Below, piece by piece: positions 1-7,905 of a stretch of 64,000 bases of DNA (position 1 is the first letter of the stretch; every line of letters starts with the position of its first letter). A program made the translations under genes and the position numbers. Location of the stretch: assembly GCF_002205635.1 (NCBI RefSeq), contig NZ_NISJ01000003.1:94397-158396 (forward strand). The letters are read 5' to 3'. Origin of the DNA: Sphingopyxis witflariensis (GTDB lineage: Bacteria; Pseudomonadota; Alphaproteobacteria; Sphingomonadales; Sphingomonadaceae). The notes beneath the pieces are model-generated. The model was given only the letters and a program-made list of their open reading frames with translations, did not search any database and had not been told where the DNA came from.

Positions 1-1094
1 TAGGTCTGTGTCATGATCCTACGCTCTTCTGCGTCGCCCTCTAGCCTTCGCTCAGTCAGGTAGTTGCGGAGCAAAACTCGCGCCGTCCAGAAGATCACCG
101 TTAAAACGGTACCGACAGCGCCGGTTATGATTAGGTAGGTTGATACAGCAATAGCCCGACCCTTTTCCGGCTTGATTACCATCCAATCCCACACGTTTAC
201 GCCGGACGCTTCGAGCATGAACGTGATTGAGAACCAGAAGACTAGGAGGGCCACAACGCCCGCAATGCCAGAGAAGATCGCTAGGTGTCGGACAGCGGTC
301 CCCCTATTGGTCGAATGGGTTCCCTTTTTCTCGGCCCAATACTGCACGGATGCCTTTAGCTTCATGTCCTCGGCAAACGCCTTTTTGACATTGTTTATGC
401 CAGTGATTGACGTGTCGGCCTCGGTACGCAACGACCGACGCAGCTTGACGTGACGTCGCGCGATCCGCCAAAACGCCTGAACCGCAGTTTGGTCGGCTCG
501 CTTCGTAAGCCCGGCAATGGTTTCTTCTTCTAGGTCGACGAGATCGCCATGCTTATCCAAGAGCGCATCGGCTTGATTCTGCCATCGCGTGTACTCGACT
601 CTGCTCGCCTGCCTGATTGCATCCTTACCGATCATGCTGGGGTTCGATACTAGGAAGAGCGCTCGAACGTGGAGCGGGCTCGTCCAAACGGGACCGATGT
701 GTCCGATGAGCATGCCATACGCTACTGCGGCGACCTCCACGCCCAACGCCGTCCGGATTGCCAAGATCGCCTGCCCTGACTCGCTCGTCGAGTGAATGAG
801 AGACGGAGGGTTGCCTTCGTATTGCGCCTTAAGAACGTCGTTGGGGACCTCGCCGGTCTGCCCGTCGGCAGCGGAAAACTGCTCTGCGAAGGCTTGGATT
901 CCAAGCAACTGCGAAAGAATATGTTCGCGGATGCTCGCTGGAAAATGTTGGCTGGCAACCTCTTCTAGCCAAAGCCATCGCTCTCGCTCTTGCCTGGCCC
1001 ATCTTACGAACTGGCGATACCTTGTTGGCCTGAATACATGACCGCTTTGACTCAGTACGATTTCAAATATGGGCTCAATTTTTCTATCAGACAT
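1..1094 (-). CDS. Partial two-helix membrane protein at the left window edge
   Basis: An open frame starts at an ATG at 1094 behind a GGGGG-rich ribosome site and runs leftwards without a stop for 364 codons to the window edge, so the C-terminus is missing. The N-terminal 270 or so residues are soluble, charged and helical (rich in Trp, Arg and Glu). Two hydrophobic helices follow near residues 272-296 and 315-340: one begins HLAIFSGIAGVV, the other AVSTYLIITGAVG. A basic and acidic tail follows. I do not recognise the family with confidence. It is the leftmost visible gene of the element, just downstream of the resolvase and in the same direction. A soluble N-terminal domain with a terminal helical hairpin is compatible with a membrane-acting effector or a phage-borne cargo gene, but that role is only inference. 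Confidence 0.75.
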   Translation of the reverse strand, partial: MSDRKIEPIFEIVLSQSGHVFRPTRYRQFVRWARQERERWLWLEEVASQHFPASIREHILSQLLGIQAFAEQFSAADGQTGEVPNDVLKAQYEGNPPSLIHSTSESGQAILAIRTALGVEVAAVAYGMLIGHIGPVWTSPLHVRALFLVSNPSMIGKDAIRQASRVEYTRWQNQADALLDKHGDLVDLEEETIAGLTKRADQTAVQAFWRIARRHVKLRRSLRTEADTSITGINNVKKAFAEDMKLKASVQYWAEKKGTHSTNRGTAVRHLAIFSGIAGVVALLVFWFSITFMLEASGVNVWDWMVIKPEKGRAIAVSTYLIITGAVGTVLTVIFWTARVLLRNYLTERRLEGDAEERRIMTQT

Positions 1095-1196
1095 CTACAT
1101 CCACCCCCTAACGGGCGGAGGTATCATAATAGCTAGACTAAGATGAATCGAAAAAAGCAGGGCATCTCAAGGGAACGCACAAACCCACGGGCACCC

Positions 1197-1784
1197 TCAG
1201 GCCCCCTCCAGCTCCCGCTTCTCCGCCCGCTGGATCGCCGACCGGCTGACCCCATAGGCCCGCGCAAGTGTCCCGAGGGATGCCCCTGCGGCCCGCTTAG
1301 CGCGCACTTCGGTTTCCTGCCGGTCACTGAGGGCGCGAGGGCGCCCCAGCACCTTACCCTCCGCCTTCGCGCGGGACAGGCCCGCCTGTGTCCGCTCGAC
1401 GAGGAGGTCGCGCTCGAACTCCGCCATGGCACATATCACCGTCATCACCATGCGGCCTGCTGCGCTGGTCAGGTCAACGCCGCCGAGAGCGAGGCAGTGG
1501 ACGCGAACGCCCTCCCCCTCCAGCCGGTCCACGGTTGCGCGGACGTCCATCGCGTTGCGGCCTAGCCTGTCGATCTTGGTGACGATCAGGACGTCGCCGT
1601 CCTCCAGCCTGTCCACAAGCCGCGCGAACCCTTCCCGCTCCATGGCAGGGATCGAACCCGATACCGTCTCTGTAACGACACGCTTGGGATCGATGGAGAA
1701 GCCAGCCGCCTCCAGCTCGCGGATTTGATTGTCGGCGGTCTGGTCTGCTGTGCTGACGCGGCAATATGCGAAGGTGCGGGCCAT
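1197..1784 (-). CDS. Small serine resolvase/invertase
   Basis: A 195-residue serine recombinase of the resolvase/invertase family. The N-terminal catalytic domain (about 1-140) begins with FAYCRVSTADQT, placing the nucleophile at Ser11. It also shows the family motifs KIDRLGRNAMD and MAEFERDLLVERT (the E-helix that leads into the DNA-binding part). A short C-terminal helix-turn-helix follows (about residues 160-190, with GTLARAYGVSRSAIQ). Length is normal for a resolvase, so this is not the large integrase type. It starts at an ATG at 1784, with inverted TCGAAAA-type repeats directly upstream that could be its own res site. It may resolve co-integrates or multimers of the element, or invert a segment. 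A second, large serine recombinase sits at the element end. Confidence 0.93.
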   Translation of the reverse strand: MARTFAYCRVSTADQTADNQIRELEAAGFSIDPKRVVTETVSGSIPAMEREGFARLVDRLEDGDVLIVTKIDRLGRNAMDVRATVDRLEGEGVRVHCLALGGVDLTSAAGRMVMTVICAMAEFERDLLVERTQAGLSRAKAEGKVLGRPRALSDRQETEVRAKRAAGASLGTLARAYGVSRSAIQRAEKRELEGA

Positions 1785-1786
1785 GC

Positions 1787-1887
1787 TCGAAAAGCTCCTG
1801 TGTCGAAAACGTGGCTCGGATATAGAGGTGTATCGAAAAGATCGTCAAGCTAGTTTTTGACACAGCTGTAGTGGGTGGCTCGAAACC
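1787..1887. promoter_or_regulatory. Candidate res site of the small resolvase
   Basis: The region upstream of the resolvase start holds a 12-base inverted repeat with one mismatch: tgtgtcgaaaac at 1799-1810 and gtttttgacaca at 1853-1864. Further TCGAAA copies lie at 1787-1794, 1833-1840 and 1880-1887. Resolvase sites are typically arrays of inverted 12-base half-sites carrying TGTC/GACA ends, placed next to the resolvase gene, and this fits that plan. The repeats are read directly; their use as res is inferred. Confidence 0.5.
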
Positions 1888-1961
1888 GTTCGTTTCCGAT
1901 GCAGTGCAGCTCTACGCCGATCATCAGAAACCGGCTTATCCTGCGCCTCGCAATCGCCAAC

Positions 1962-1996
1962 AGTTCCATTAGCCGTATAGTAATGATAACGGAACT
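1962..1996. promoter_or_regulatory. Dyad upstream of a rightward phage gene
   Basis: AGTTCC at 1962-1967 and GGAACT at 1991-1996 form an inverted repeat spaced by 23 bases, inside a locally AT-rich stretch (about 1975-2030) ahead of the rightward gene at 2088. It could be an operator or promoter-proximal site. The rest of the 1888-2087 intergenic stretch shows nothing else I can name. Confidence 0.25.
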
Positions 1997-2087
1997 ATCT
2001 GTTTTTATTTAATAAAATAGCTTAGACCGCTTGCGTCCAAACCTTCATTCCGCCAAACGTGCCACCTCTTCAACTCAAGGGGGTCGC

Positions 2088-2459
2088 ATGACTGAACAAA
2101 CGAAGGCCGTTAAACATCCGAACGTCTTAGCCATCCGCGCGCGTATTGCTGCGATGCTTGCTGGCAGCGACGCTGACCGACAGCTTGCCGAGTTTGCGGA
2201 GAAGCTGGTGGGAGTGATCGCGGGCGAGCCGAACGAACTTACAGACCGGATAAGGCGGGAACTGGACGAGGAGACGGCGGAGCCTTGGCGGCACGATCCG
2301 CGTATCGAAGCTCTGGAATGCATGCACGCCGAGCTGGGAAGTCTCATTGATGAGATGGCAGCAGCGAAATACGCCAGCCTTCCGCAGGAAGTGCGCGCCG
2401 CCGACGACGCTGCCCGTGCCGAGGCCCGCGAAAGGCGCGCCGCCATGCGCGCGGCATAG
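2088..2459 (+). CDS. Small hypothetical protein, rightward
   Basis: A 123-residue, highly charged, probably all-helical protein. The chosen start is the ATG at 2088 because AAGGGGG lies seven bases upstream; an upstream in-frame start would read through the promoter-like AT-rich area. I see no catalytic motif, signal peptide or membrane segment. The C-terminus is rich in Ala, Arg and Glu. It reads against the surrounding phage genes and ends just before a strong hairpin, so it is probably a separately transcribed gene of the element, such as a small regulator or cargo gene. Function unknown. Confidence 0.65.
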   Translation: MTEQTKAVKHPNVLAIRARIAAMLAGSDADRQLAEFAEKLVGVIAGEPNELTDRIRRELDEETAEPWRHDPRIEALECMHAELGSLIDEMAAAKYASLPQEVRAADDAARAEARERRAAMRAA

Positions 2460-2495
2460 GAACTGCGCCCCGCCCTCACCGGCGCTTAGCAGGAC

Positions 2496-2540
2496 AGGAA
2501 GCCCCCTCGGCACCCCTCAGGGACACCGGCGGGGCTTCCT
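2496..2540. terminator. Hairpin between convergent phage genes
   Basis: aggaagcccc (2496-2505) pairs perfectly with ggggcttcct (2531-2540), leaving a 25-base loop that can itself fold. It lies between the convergent gene ends at 2459 and 2548, where a bidirectional terminator is expected. No long T-run follows (cacattt on the right). Confidence 0.55.
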
Positions 2541-2547
2541 CACATTT

Positions 2548-4968
2548 CTACCAACGGTGGCCTGTCACATTTTCCCAGATATTGTTACCGGAGTGAGCCG
2601 CCTTTTCCCATTCCGACAGACCTTCGGCGGGCGATCCGGATGCCGCTCGACGCGGCCGTCGCAAACCGAACTCGGGTATTTTCCCCGTCAGCCATTCCCG
2701 CGCTTCGGCGGTTGCCTGATCCGGAGGAGTGCCGCGAGTGATGGCGCGCTGCGCCCGCTGTATAGCCTGATCGACGAACGAACTGGCCTTTGCCGCCTTA
2801 GCTTTTCGGCTGCTCGGTCGGGCGTCCCTAACGACAGCGTTGATGAACGCAGCGCGCCCTGGGCCGTCCATCATCTCCATCGCGTTGCGCGCCTGAGGGG
2901 TTTGCTCCCCGGCGTTCTCAAGGGCGCCGAGGGTCGGCGTCATCTCCGCCAGTGCCCTGCGGGCGACCTTGGGGGACAGTTTCGCCAGTTCATGCAACAT
3001 CATGCTGCGTGCGTCTTCAGGCCTCCGTTTTCCGGTGTAGACCGGCGCCATAATGCGTGCCGTGACGGCTTCCACCTGCTCCTCCACCTCAACGGCCTCC
3101 GTTTCCCGCTGTTCGCGCGTGGCGCGGTCTGCCTCCGCCCGCTTCTGAGCCGCGTCGTCGCGCAACATGCGGTAGAGGGTGATAGCGTCCGGTTCGTCAA
3201 TGTCCCCGCGTTCGGCGGAATCGGTAACGTCCTGCGATGTGATCGCGGCACCTTGGCCGAACACGCGCATCATCATGCCGTGAGCATTGTCGCTGCGCTG
3301 GTCCGCGCGCTTCTTATGCCAGTCCGCAATCGCGGTCTCCGTGAAGCTCCGGCGGATTTCCAGAAGGCTGTTACGCTCCTGCTGGGTCCACGCCAGCCCG
3401 CCCGTCATTACGGGCGCTGTGGCTGCACTGCGCGGCCCCTGAAGATACTGCTCTAGCGGGGAGAGGTCGCGACCCGGCGAGATGTAGGACGGATCGTCGG
3501 CGACGGGATCGACGGCAGCACCGTCCGCCGCTCCACCCACCACAGCGGCGATGCGGGCATATGCTTGCCCCACCGTCTTTCCGCCCCCGAAATACGTAGG
3601 GTTCTGGCGGACAATCTGGGCGCTCAGGATGTCGGCAACGGGAGAGTTGGCGGGCGCCTTCAGGAACCGGGGGCCGTCGCCGGAGCCGAGAACGTGCATG
3701 ACATACATGTTCCCGTCGGTGATTGGCAGGCGGTTCGTAGCCAGCGCCGCTTCGTTGTCCGCTATCAGCGCGTCCATCAGCTTCTCTTGGATGCCGACAT
3801 CAAACTTCTTGCTGTCCCATGCGTCCCGCGCTTGCGAGCTGGTGGCCCCGTAGACGCGCTTGTACAGCTGCTTGAAGGTACCTTCGACGAACTGGTAGCG
3901 CCCGCTGGCGGACGATCCCATGCCGTTGGTGGCCGTGTCATCACCGCCGCTTTCAGGGCCGCGTATCTTGGCCTTCAGGGCCGTTCGGGAATATGCGGGG
4001 GCCGCTGGGGCAGCTGGGGGCGCGACGTCCGATGCGGGGATGTCCACGGCCACAGGGCCGCGCATTGCGTCGATGGCCGTCTGGTCGGTCGAACCGCCGA
4101 CACCAATCTCGAATCCACCCTCCAGCACGCTATCCAGCAGCTGGCGGGCGTCCACCTCGCGGTCCTGATCCTTCAAGGTCGAGACGATTTCAATCACGGT
4201 GTCTTTGATCGCGGCCCGCTTCACATTGTCGGGGATTGTCGGCGGTATCAGCGCGAGGGCTGCGGTGAAATCCACGGCCCCGAACTTCGACTGGTCGCGG
4301 ATGTTCTTCGTGAAGTGCCCCAGCGCCTCGACGTTGAAGCGGTCTTCAATGCGCTTCGTGGCTTCCGCAGCGACGACGCCGCGCGTCTGGGTCATCTTCT
4401 CCCCGAGATAACGCATTGCACCGGGGGTAGCGAGGAAGTCCTGCAACTGCCCCGTCTCGTCATTGATGGCGAAGGCGCGGTATTTGTCGTTGAGGAACTG
4501 AGTGAACTCGTCCCGCCGCTCCTCTACTGTAAGCTGCTGCTGGTTCTCGACGAGGGCATTCAGTTCCTCATCCATCTCCAGTGCATAGTCGTGCCATGCC
4601 GAAGCCGTGCGACCGCGTGCGACTGAATCGGTATACGCCGCTGACTTGCGCGCCAACTCAGGATCGACATTATCGGCCGCCTGATCGGCCATACCGCGCG
4701 CCGCATTGGCGGATTCGTCCTTGGCGAACTTGTTGCCCGCGTAGGACTGGAAGTCTTTCGCGGCGTCCGTGACCATGCCGAGCGTCCGCATAAGGGCTTC
4801 GGCCCCGCCGACATCACCCCGACTGGCGGACCGCATGTCCCCCGAGGGTCGGAGTTCCGGCGCGCGGGTGTCCCGGCGGGCTGGTAGGATGGAGGCGCGG
4901 CGGTCCACCAGCCGCCCCCGCGATTGGTTCGCGGTGCGCTGGGTGACCTGCGATAGGTCCATTGCCAT
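2548..4968 (-). CDS. Virion protein with lysozyme-like transglycosylase domain
   Basis: An 806-residue protein starting at the ATG at 4968, behind GAAAG. Residues 1-320 are polar and helical with no membrane segment. An Ala/Pro linker near 320-335 leads to a lysozyme-like domain at about 330-470: GPESGG places the likely catalytic glutamate at 339, and GSSASGRYQF at 351-360 is the usual muramidase/transglycosylase follow-up. The C-terminal 300 residues are again helical and Arg/Glu-rich. Large virion proteins carrying an internal peptidoglycan-cleaving domain are injected with phage DNA to open the wall in podovirus-like phages. It is the largest and last gene of the leftward structural group, so a role as an internal virion or tail-associated protein is likely. 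The exact phage type is uncertain. Confidence 0.82.
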   Translation of the reverse strand: MAMDLSQVTQRTANQSRGRLVDRRASILPARRDTRAPELRPSGDMRSASRGDVGGAEALMRTLGMVTDAAKDFQSYAGNKFAKDESANAARGMADQAADNVDPELARKSAAYTDSVARGRTASAWHDYALEMDEELNALVENQQQLTVEERRDEFTQFLNDKYRAFAINDETGQLQDFLATPGAMRYLGEKMTQTRGVVAAEATKRIEDRFNVEALGHFTKNIRDQSKFGAVDFTAALALIPPTIPDNVKRAAIKDTVIEIVSTLKDQDREVDARQLLDSVLEGGFEIGVGGSTDQTAIDAMRGPVAVDIPASDVAPPAAPAAPAYSRTALKAKIRGPESGGDDTATNGMGSSASGRYQFVEGTFKQLYKRVYGATSSQARDAWDSKKFDVGIQEKLMDALIADNEAALATNRLPITDGNMYVMHVLGSGDGPRFLKAPANSPVADILSAQIVRQNPTYFGGGKTVGQAYARIAAVVGGAADGAAVDPVADDPSYISPGRDLSPLEQYLQGPRSAATAPVMTGGLAWTQQERNSLLEIRRSFTETAIADWHKKRADQRSDNAHGMMMRVFGQGAAITSQDVTDSAERGDIDEPDAITLYRMLRDDAAQKRAEADRATREQRETEAVEVEEQVEAVTARIMAPVYTGKRRPEDARSMMLHELAKLSPKVARRALAEMTPTLGALENAGEQTPQARNAMEMMDGPGRAAFINAVVRDARPSSRKAKAAKASSFVDQAIQRAQRAITRGTPPDQATAEAREWLTGKIPEFGLRRPRRAASGSPAEGLSEWEKAAHSGNNIWENVTGHRW

Positions 4969-5237
4969 TGTCAGTATCTTTCGTTGCCCCAAGCGGGGCG
5001 GTGGATCGGGGACGCTCTCGGGGGCGCCGCATCGAAGGGCACATGATCGCGGCCATGGGGGTGGCTGCGGGTACATTGAGAGCGATCGAAGAGGATCGGC
5101 GGAACAATGCGGCCAGCACGGCACCCCCTACGGGGGGTAGCGCCGCGCGACGTGTAGCGTATCCCGCTTCGGATTTTTGCGCAGATACTAACGCCCCCTC
5201 AGGGGGCCATTAGGGAACCTGCGAGGCGCTCAGCGGG
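4969..5237 (-). other. Leader with three short hairpins
   Basis: The 269 bases ahead of the virion protein hold no convincing gene. Three compact hairpins are visible: gcccc-aagc-ggggc at 4986-4999, accccc-TACG-type at 5123-5138 and gccccc-tca-gggggc at 5193-5207. The first lies 18 bases upstream of the start codon. They resemble other hairpins at junctions in this element and may be RNA-processing or stability elements. Confidence 0.5.
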
Positions 5238-5429
5238 TTACTTGCCGCTGCCGCGTCCGCGCCCGTCTCGTCGGTTCGCGATCTTGCGGGCGAGAAGGGC
5301 GGGATTGGAGATGTGGTTGCTTGCCGTGGAGTAGGCAAAGCGGTCGCGGGCGCCTTTGCGGGTCAGTGCGAAGGCCGCTTCCGCAAATGGGAACTGCGTC
5401 ATGATAAGTCCAATCAGGCTGTGCAGCAT
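5238..5429 (-). CDS. Small phage protein
   Basis: A 63-residue basic protein starting at ATG 5429, seven bases after the stop of the upstream gene, so translation is probably coupled. A second in-frame ATG at codon 10 could be the true start. The C-terminal third is very basic (RRDGRGRGSGK), which could bind nucleic acid or just be a charged tail. I do not recognise the family. It belongs to the leftward phage gene string by position and spacing. Confidence 0.6.
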   Translation of the reverse strand: MLHSLIGLIMTQFPFAEAAFALTRKGARDRFAYSTASNHISNPALLARKIANRRDGRGRGSGK

Positions 5430-5436
5430 TGGGGCG

Positions 5437-5781
5437 TCATTTGCGTTGCCGGAGACGCCGCCGACGCGCCTCCTCGTCCGACTGCCGGAAGTGTTCGGCG
5501 GCCTTCCTGTGCGGCTCTGGAATGGGGCTTAAAGGCGCCTCATAGGTCGGATCGACCTGCGCCCCGTACTGGATCGCAAGCATACGCTCCGCGCTCTCTT
5601 CGGTGATCTGCCGAAATGCTATGCGGTCTTCCCGTGCCGCAGCTAGGCAAATGTGGCATCCTTCCGAAAGGCCGCAGGGGCGCTTCGGTGCCGGTTCGAA
5701 ATCGGCGAGCGGCTTCACCGTCCGACATCGGGGGCAATGCCGGTGACCTTCCGGCGCCGAGACGTGCTTATACCGGGCCAT
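5437..5781 (-). CDS. Zinc-ribbon phage protein
   Basis: A 114-residue protein. The start is the ATG at 5781, with a strong GAGAGGA site upstream. The first half carries HCPRCRTVKPLADFEP and, after a short spacer, GLSEGCHIC. This CxxC...CxxC pattern with a P-x-x-F core and a GL before the second pair is the small zinc module often found at the front of recombination endonuclease VII-type proteins. Here no HNH/ββα nuclease part follows; the second half is polar and helical with an Arg-rich end. It may be a stand-alone zinc adaptor or a decayed nuclease. It overlaps the upstream gene by 14 bases. Confidence 0.72.
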   Translation of the reverse strand: MARYKHVSAPEGHRHCPRCRTVKPLADFEPAPKRPCGLSEGCHICLAAAREDRIAFRQITEESAERMLAIQYGAQVDPTYEAPLSPIPEPHRKAAEHFRQSDEEARRRRLRQRK

Positions 5782-5956
5782 CGGATTTCCTCTCGCGCGG
5801 CGTGGGCCGGATTGGGTGCAACGGGCAGTTGCTGCTGCAACAGTCGGCGACCTGTTCGCGCCATGAGCCGAGGCCCTTCGCAAACGGGTCATATATGCAG
5901 GATTTGCACTTGGCATTGATCGCGGCGCGCATGGACACGCGGGGTTTGGTAGTCAT
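5768..5956 (-). CDS. Cysteine-rich small phage protein
   Basis: A 62-residue protein from ATG 5956. It holds two close cysteine pairs: KCKSCIYDP and, after a WREQV segment, ADCCSSNCPLHPIRP. This arrangement recurs in small phage proteins of proteobacteria, where it probably forms a zinc knuckle; the biochemical function is unknown to me. It overlaps the next gene by 14 bases, indicating coupled translation within the leftward string. Confidence 0.72.
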   Translation of the reverse strand: MTTKPRVSMRAAINAKCKSCIYDPFAKGLGSWREQVADCCSSNCPLHPIRPTPRERKSDGPV

Positions 5957-6038
5957 GTCATGGGGTTTCCTACTGGCGCGCGAAAGCACCCCGCCGGAGA
6001 CCGGCAGGGCGCTAACGGGCTTATTCGGGTTGTCGAGG

Positions 6039-6248
6039 TTAAACGCGGGCGCCGTAATCGACCCGAACGAGACCACCGGGGAGTTCCATCACCTGCTCGC
6101 GAGTGCGGGCGGCGTAATCGGGACTGTCGGGGCCGTAAGGGTCAGCGTCGGGGACCGAAGGGTGTACGGCGGTCGAGATGTCATCCTCGACAGCGTGCCA
6201 CGCCTTTTCGCCAGACGAGAGGCTGGCGGGTGTTTGCGGGTGCGTCAT
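6039..6248 (-). CDS. Small acidic phage protein
   Basis: A 69-residue acidic protein starting at ATG 6248, three bases after the stop of the upstream 248-residue gene. It contains a Pro/Asp-rich middle (PDADPYGPDSPDY). No membrane segment, signal or known motif is visible. Tight spacing supports membership of the same operon. Function unknown. Confidence 0.55.
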   Translation of the reverse strand: MTHPQTPASLSSGEKAWHAVEDDISTAVHPSVPDADPYGPDSPDYAARTREQVMELPGGLVRVDYGARV

Positions 6249-6251
6249 GGC

Positions 6252-6998
6252 TTAGCCGAGACCCCCACGCGCGCCCTTGACGAAGCCTGCGGCGAGATGA
6301 TTGATCTTGTCCTCACGCGCATTGTGAACGGCGCGGGCTTTGGCTTCCTGCAAGATGGCGAACTGATCGCGCGACTTCTTCGTGTCGTCGATAGCCTTCT
6401 CCAGCGCCTTCCGCATCCGGCGCGAACCTTCGTCCCCTTCGATATGCAGGGCTTCCTGAGCGATCATCCCCAGCCGGTCCTCAAGGTGTCGGCGGCGTTC
6501 GCCCTGAATGCGATACCGCTTTTCGGCGGTCGGCTCGCCCGTCGTGGGGTCGATGGCGCCGGTTGTGAAGCCGTCGAACTGAGCGAGGTCCGCAAAAATG
6601 CGCTGCTGCTCTCGGTCGAGTTCCTGGAGCTTTCGGGCCTGCGCGAACATTTCGACCTGATAGGCGTTAGCGCCGACACCGGGGCCTTGATGGACCCGCA
6701 CGTCGAGGGCGCGCTGCTTCATGGCCGCAAGGACCAGTTCGCCCTCGCGAGCGTCGCGGGCTGCGCCCGTAAGACCGCCCAACTGCGCGACGATCGGCTG
6801 GCGCATTTCCGGCGACAGGGACGAAAGCATCGGCTTGAACTCGGTCTGGCTGCCAACTTGCCGGGAAGCAGCTGCGGACCCGCTGGTGTCGCGGAGGTGG
6901 TCGAAGGAGATAATCTCATTTGCCAAGGCGTTGTCGTCGCCGAAGCCGTGGTCTTTGCCCGTGTAGGGGGCGGCATTGTCAGAAGTGTTGTCAGACAT
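6252..6998 (-). CDS. Helical phage protein
   Basis: A 248-residue hydrophilic protein, largely helical, with alternating charged patches (for example ARKLQELDREQQRIFADL) and no cysteine-rich or catalytic motif. The start is taken at ATG 6998 (MSDNTSDN). An upstream ATG at 7067 is also preceded by a GGTGAG site and would add 23 residues. Position at the head of the small-gene string and composition suggest a scaffold, head-tail or other structural role, but I cannot assign one. Confidence 0.65.
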   Translation of the reverse strand: MSDNTSDNAAPYTGKDHGFGDDNALANEIISFDHLRDTSGSAAASRQVGSQTEFKPMLSSLSPEMRQPIVAQLGGLTGAARDAREGELVLAAMKQRALDVRVHQGPGVGANAYQVEMFAQARKLQELDREQQRIFADLAQFDGFTTGAIDPTTGEPTAEKRYRIQGERRRHLEDRLGMIAQEALHIEGDEGSRRMRKALEKAIDDTKKSRDQFAILQEAKARAVHNAREDKINHLAAGFVKGARGGLG

Positions 6999-7518
6999 AT
7001 TGGTGTAGCTTTCGCTGTTGGAAGATGCGGCGATATGCCGCGCGGAATGACCCCGAGGGGTCGGCATCCGGTTCTCACCGGAATAGGGCGCGCCAGCCCT
7101 CTGCCTCCCGCCCCTGACAAAAGACGAGGGGCGAAGGGCTGGCGCTACGGGAACTCGACCCGACCGCCGATCTAGCGGCAGGGAGTTCGACCGATCTGAA
7201 ATGATGTGGAGGGTGCGGGAATGTCGCTGCCGTTGGGCGCGGTTTCATTCACCAGAAGTCCGGACTAATCCGCAGGCGCTACAGTGGATTCTGAGAGGCC
7301 ACAGGGGCGTTAGCCCCCCTGCCTGCTACGTCGGTAGCGGCGGGGCCGTGTCGGCGCTGCGTGAGTCCGAAAGGGGCCTAAACGACGTCACGAGCGCGGA
7401 CCCGTGGCCGATGGCCTTAGGTGCGCGCGCGGGATACGGCGGGACGGGTCGCAGGCCTTTCGCGTCCCGCGCGGCACGTTGGCGGTACTGCGGGGACGTT
7501 AAGGAACCGTGAGGGCGT
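6999..7518. other. Long non-coding, hairpin-rich phage interval
   Basis: About 520 bases between the BRO-N gene and the next leftward gene with no supported coding frame. It is unusually rich in secondary structure: gacccc-ga-ggggtc at 7049-7062, a long stem at 7090-7145, ggggc-gtta-gcccc at 7304-7317, and gtgcgcgcgcggga (7421-7434) against tcccgcgcggcac (7465-7477). It also carries a copy, at about 7236-7274, of a motif found upstream of the large recombinase. This may be a structured leader, a promoter region or a small RNA gene. Confidence 0.45.
7090..7145. other. Strong two-part stem-loop
   Basis: gcgccagccct (7090-7100) pairs with agggctggcgc (7135-7145), and inside it cgcccct (7109-7115) pairs with aggggcg (7127-7133), leaving an 11-base loop gacaaaagacg. 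That is about 18 GC-rich pairs in 56 bases, the strongest fold in the phage interval. It could be a terminator without a U-run, or a structured RNA. Confidence 0.6.
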
Positions 7519-7866
7519 TCAGGCGGCTGCCGCCTCGTAACGGCCGCTGATCATCGCCTCATTGACGCTCCAGACAAACGGCTCGGGGCCGTCCGGACGC
7601 TTCGCCCAGAAAGCGAGGTCGGCTAGGCCATCCCGATTGACGATGGCGGCAACGCGGGGACCGTGGGACGTCTCGATAATATGATGGTCTTTGGCGCTGG
7701 GACGGAGGCGCCGCATTGCCTCTTTGGTCACTGGCTTGCCGGGGCGCATGTAGATGTTGAGGATGCGGCAGAGGTCGGAAACCAGATACCACGGTTCGCC
7801 GTCCTTCATGACGATGCGAAGCGGATTGCCGTGATAGTCGAGGGTGAAGGTTTCAGTCGGTGCCAT
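7519..7866 (-). CDS. BRO-N domain antirepressor-like protein
   Basis: A 115-residue protein that is almost entirely a BRO-N domain: FTLDYHGNPLRIVMKDGEPWYLVSDLCRILNI at the front, a middle with HHIIETSHGPR, and the closing INRDGLADLAFWA-type segment (here VNRDGLADLAFW). The ATG at 7866 is chosen because AAGGAAA lies just upstream; a TTG seven codons earlier is less likely. BRO-N proteins in temperate phages bind DNA and often antagonise the repressor. No C-terminal KilAC or Ant domain is present, so this is a short stand-alone form. It lies between the structural string and the lysogeny-type genes, as a regulatory gene would. Confidence 0.82.
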   Translation of the reverse strand: MAPTETFTLDYHGNPLRIVMKDGEPWYLVSDLCRILNIYMRPGKPVTKEAMRRLRPSAKDHHIIETSHGPRVAAIVNRDGLADLAFWAKRPDGPEPFVWSVNEAMISGRYEAAAA

Positions 7867-7905
7867 GGTGCTGGTTTCCTTGGTCAATGATCCGACAGAG
7901 GGCCA

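Noticed and set aside
7146..7200. tRNA-like gttcgacc segment in the phage interval
   Set aside because: The T-arm does not pair properly, and no acceptor stem or anticodon arm can be drawn.
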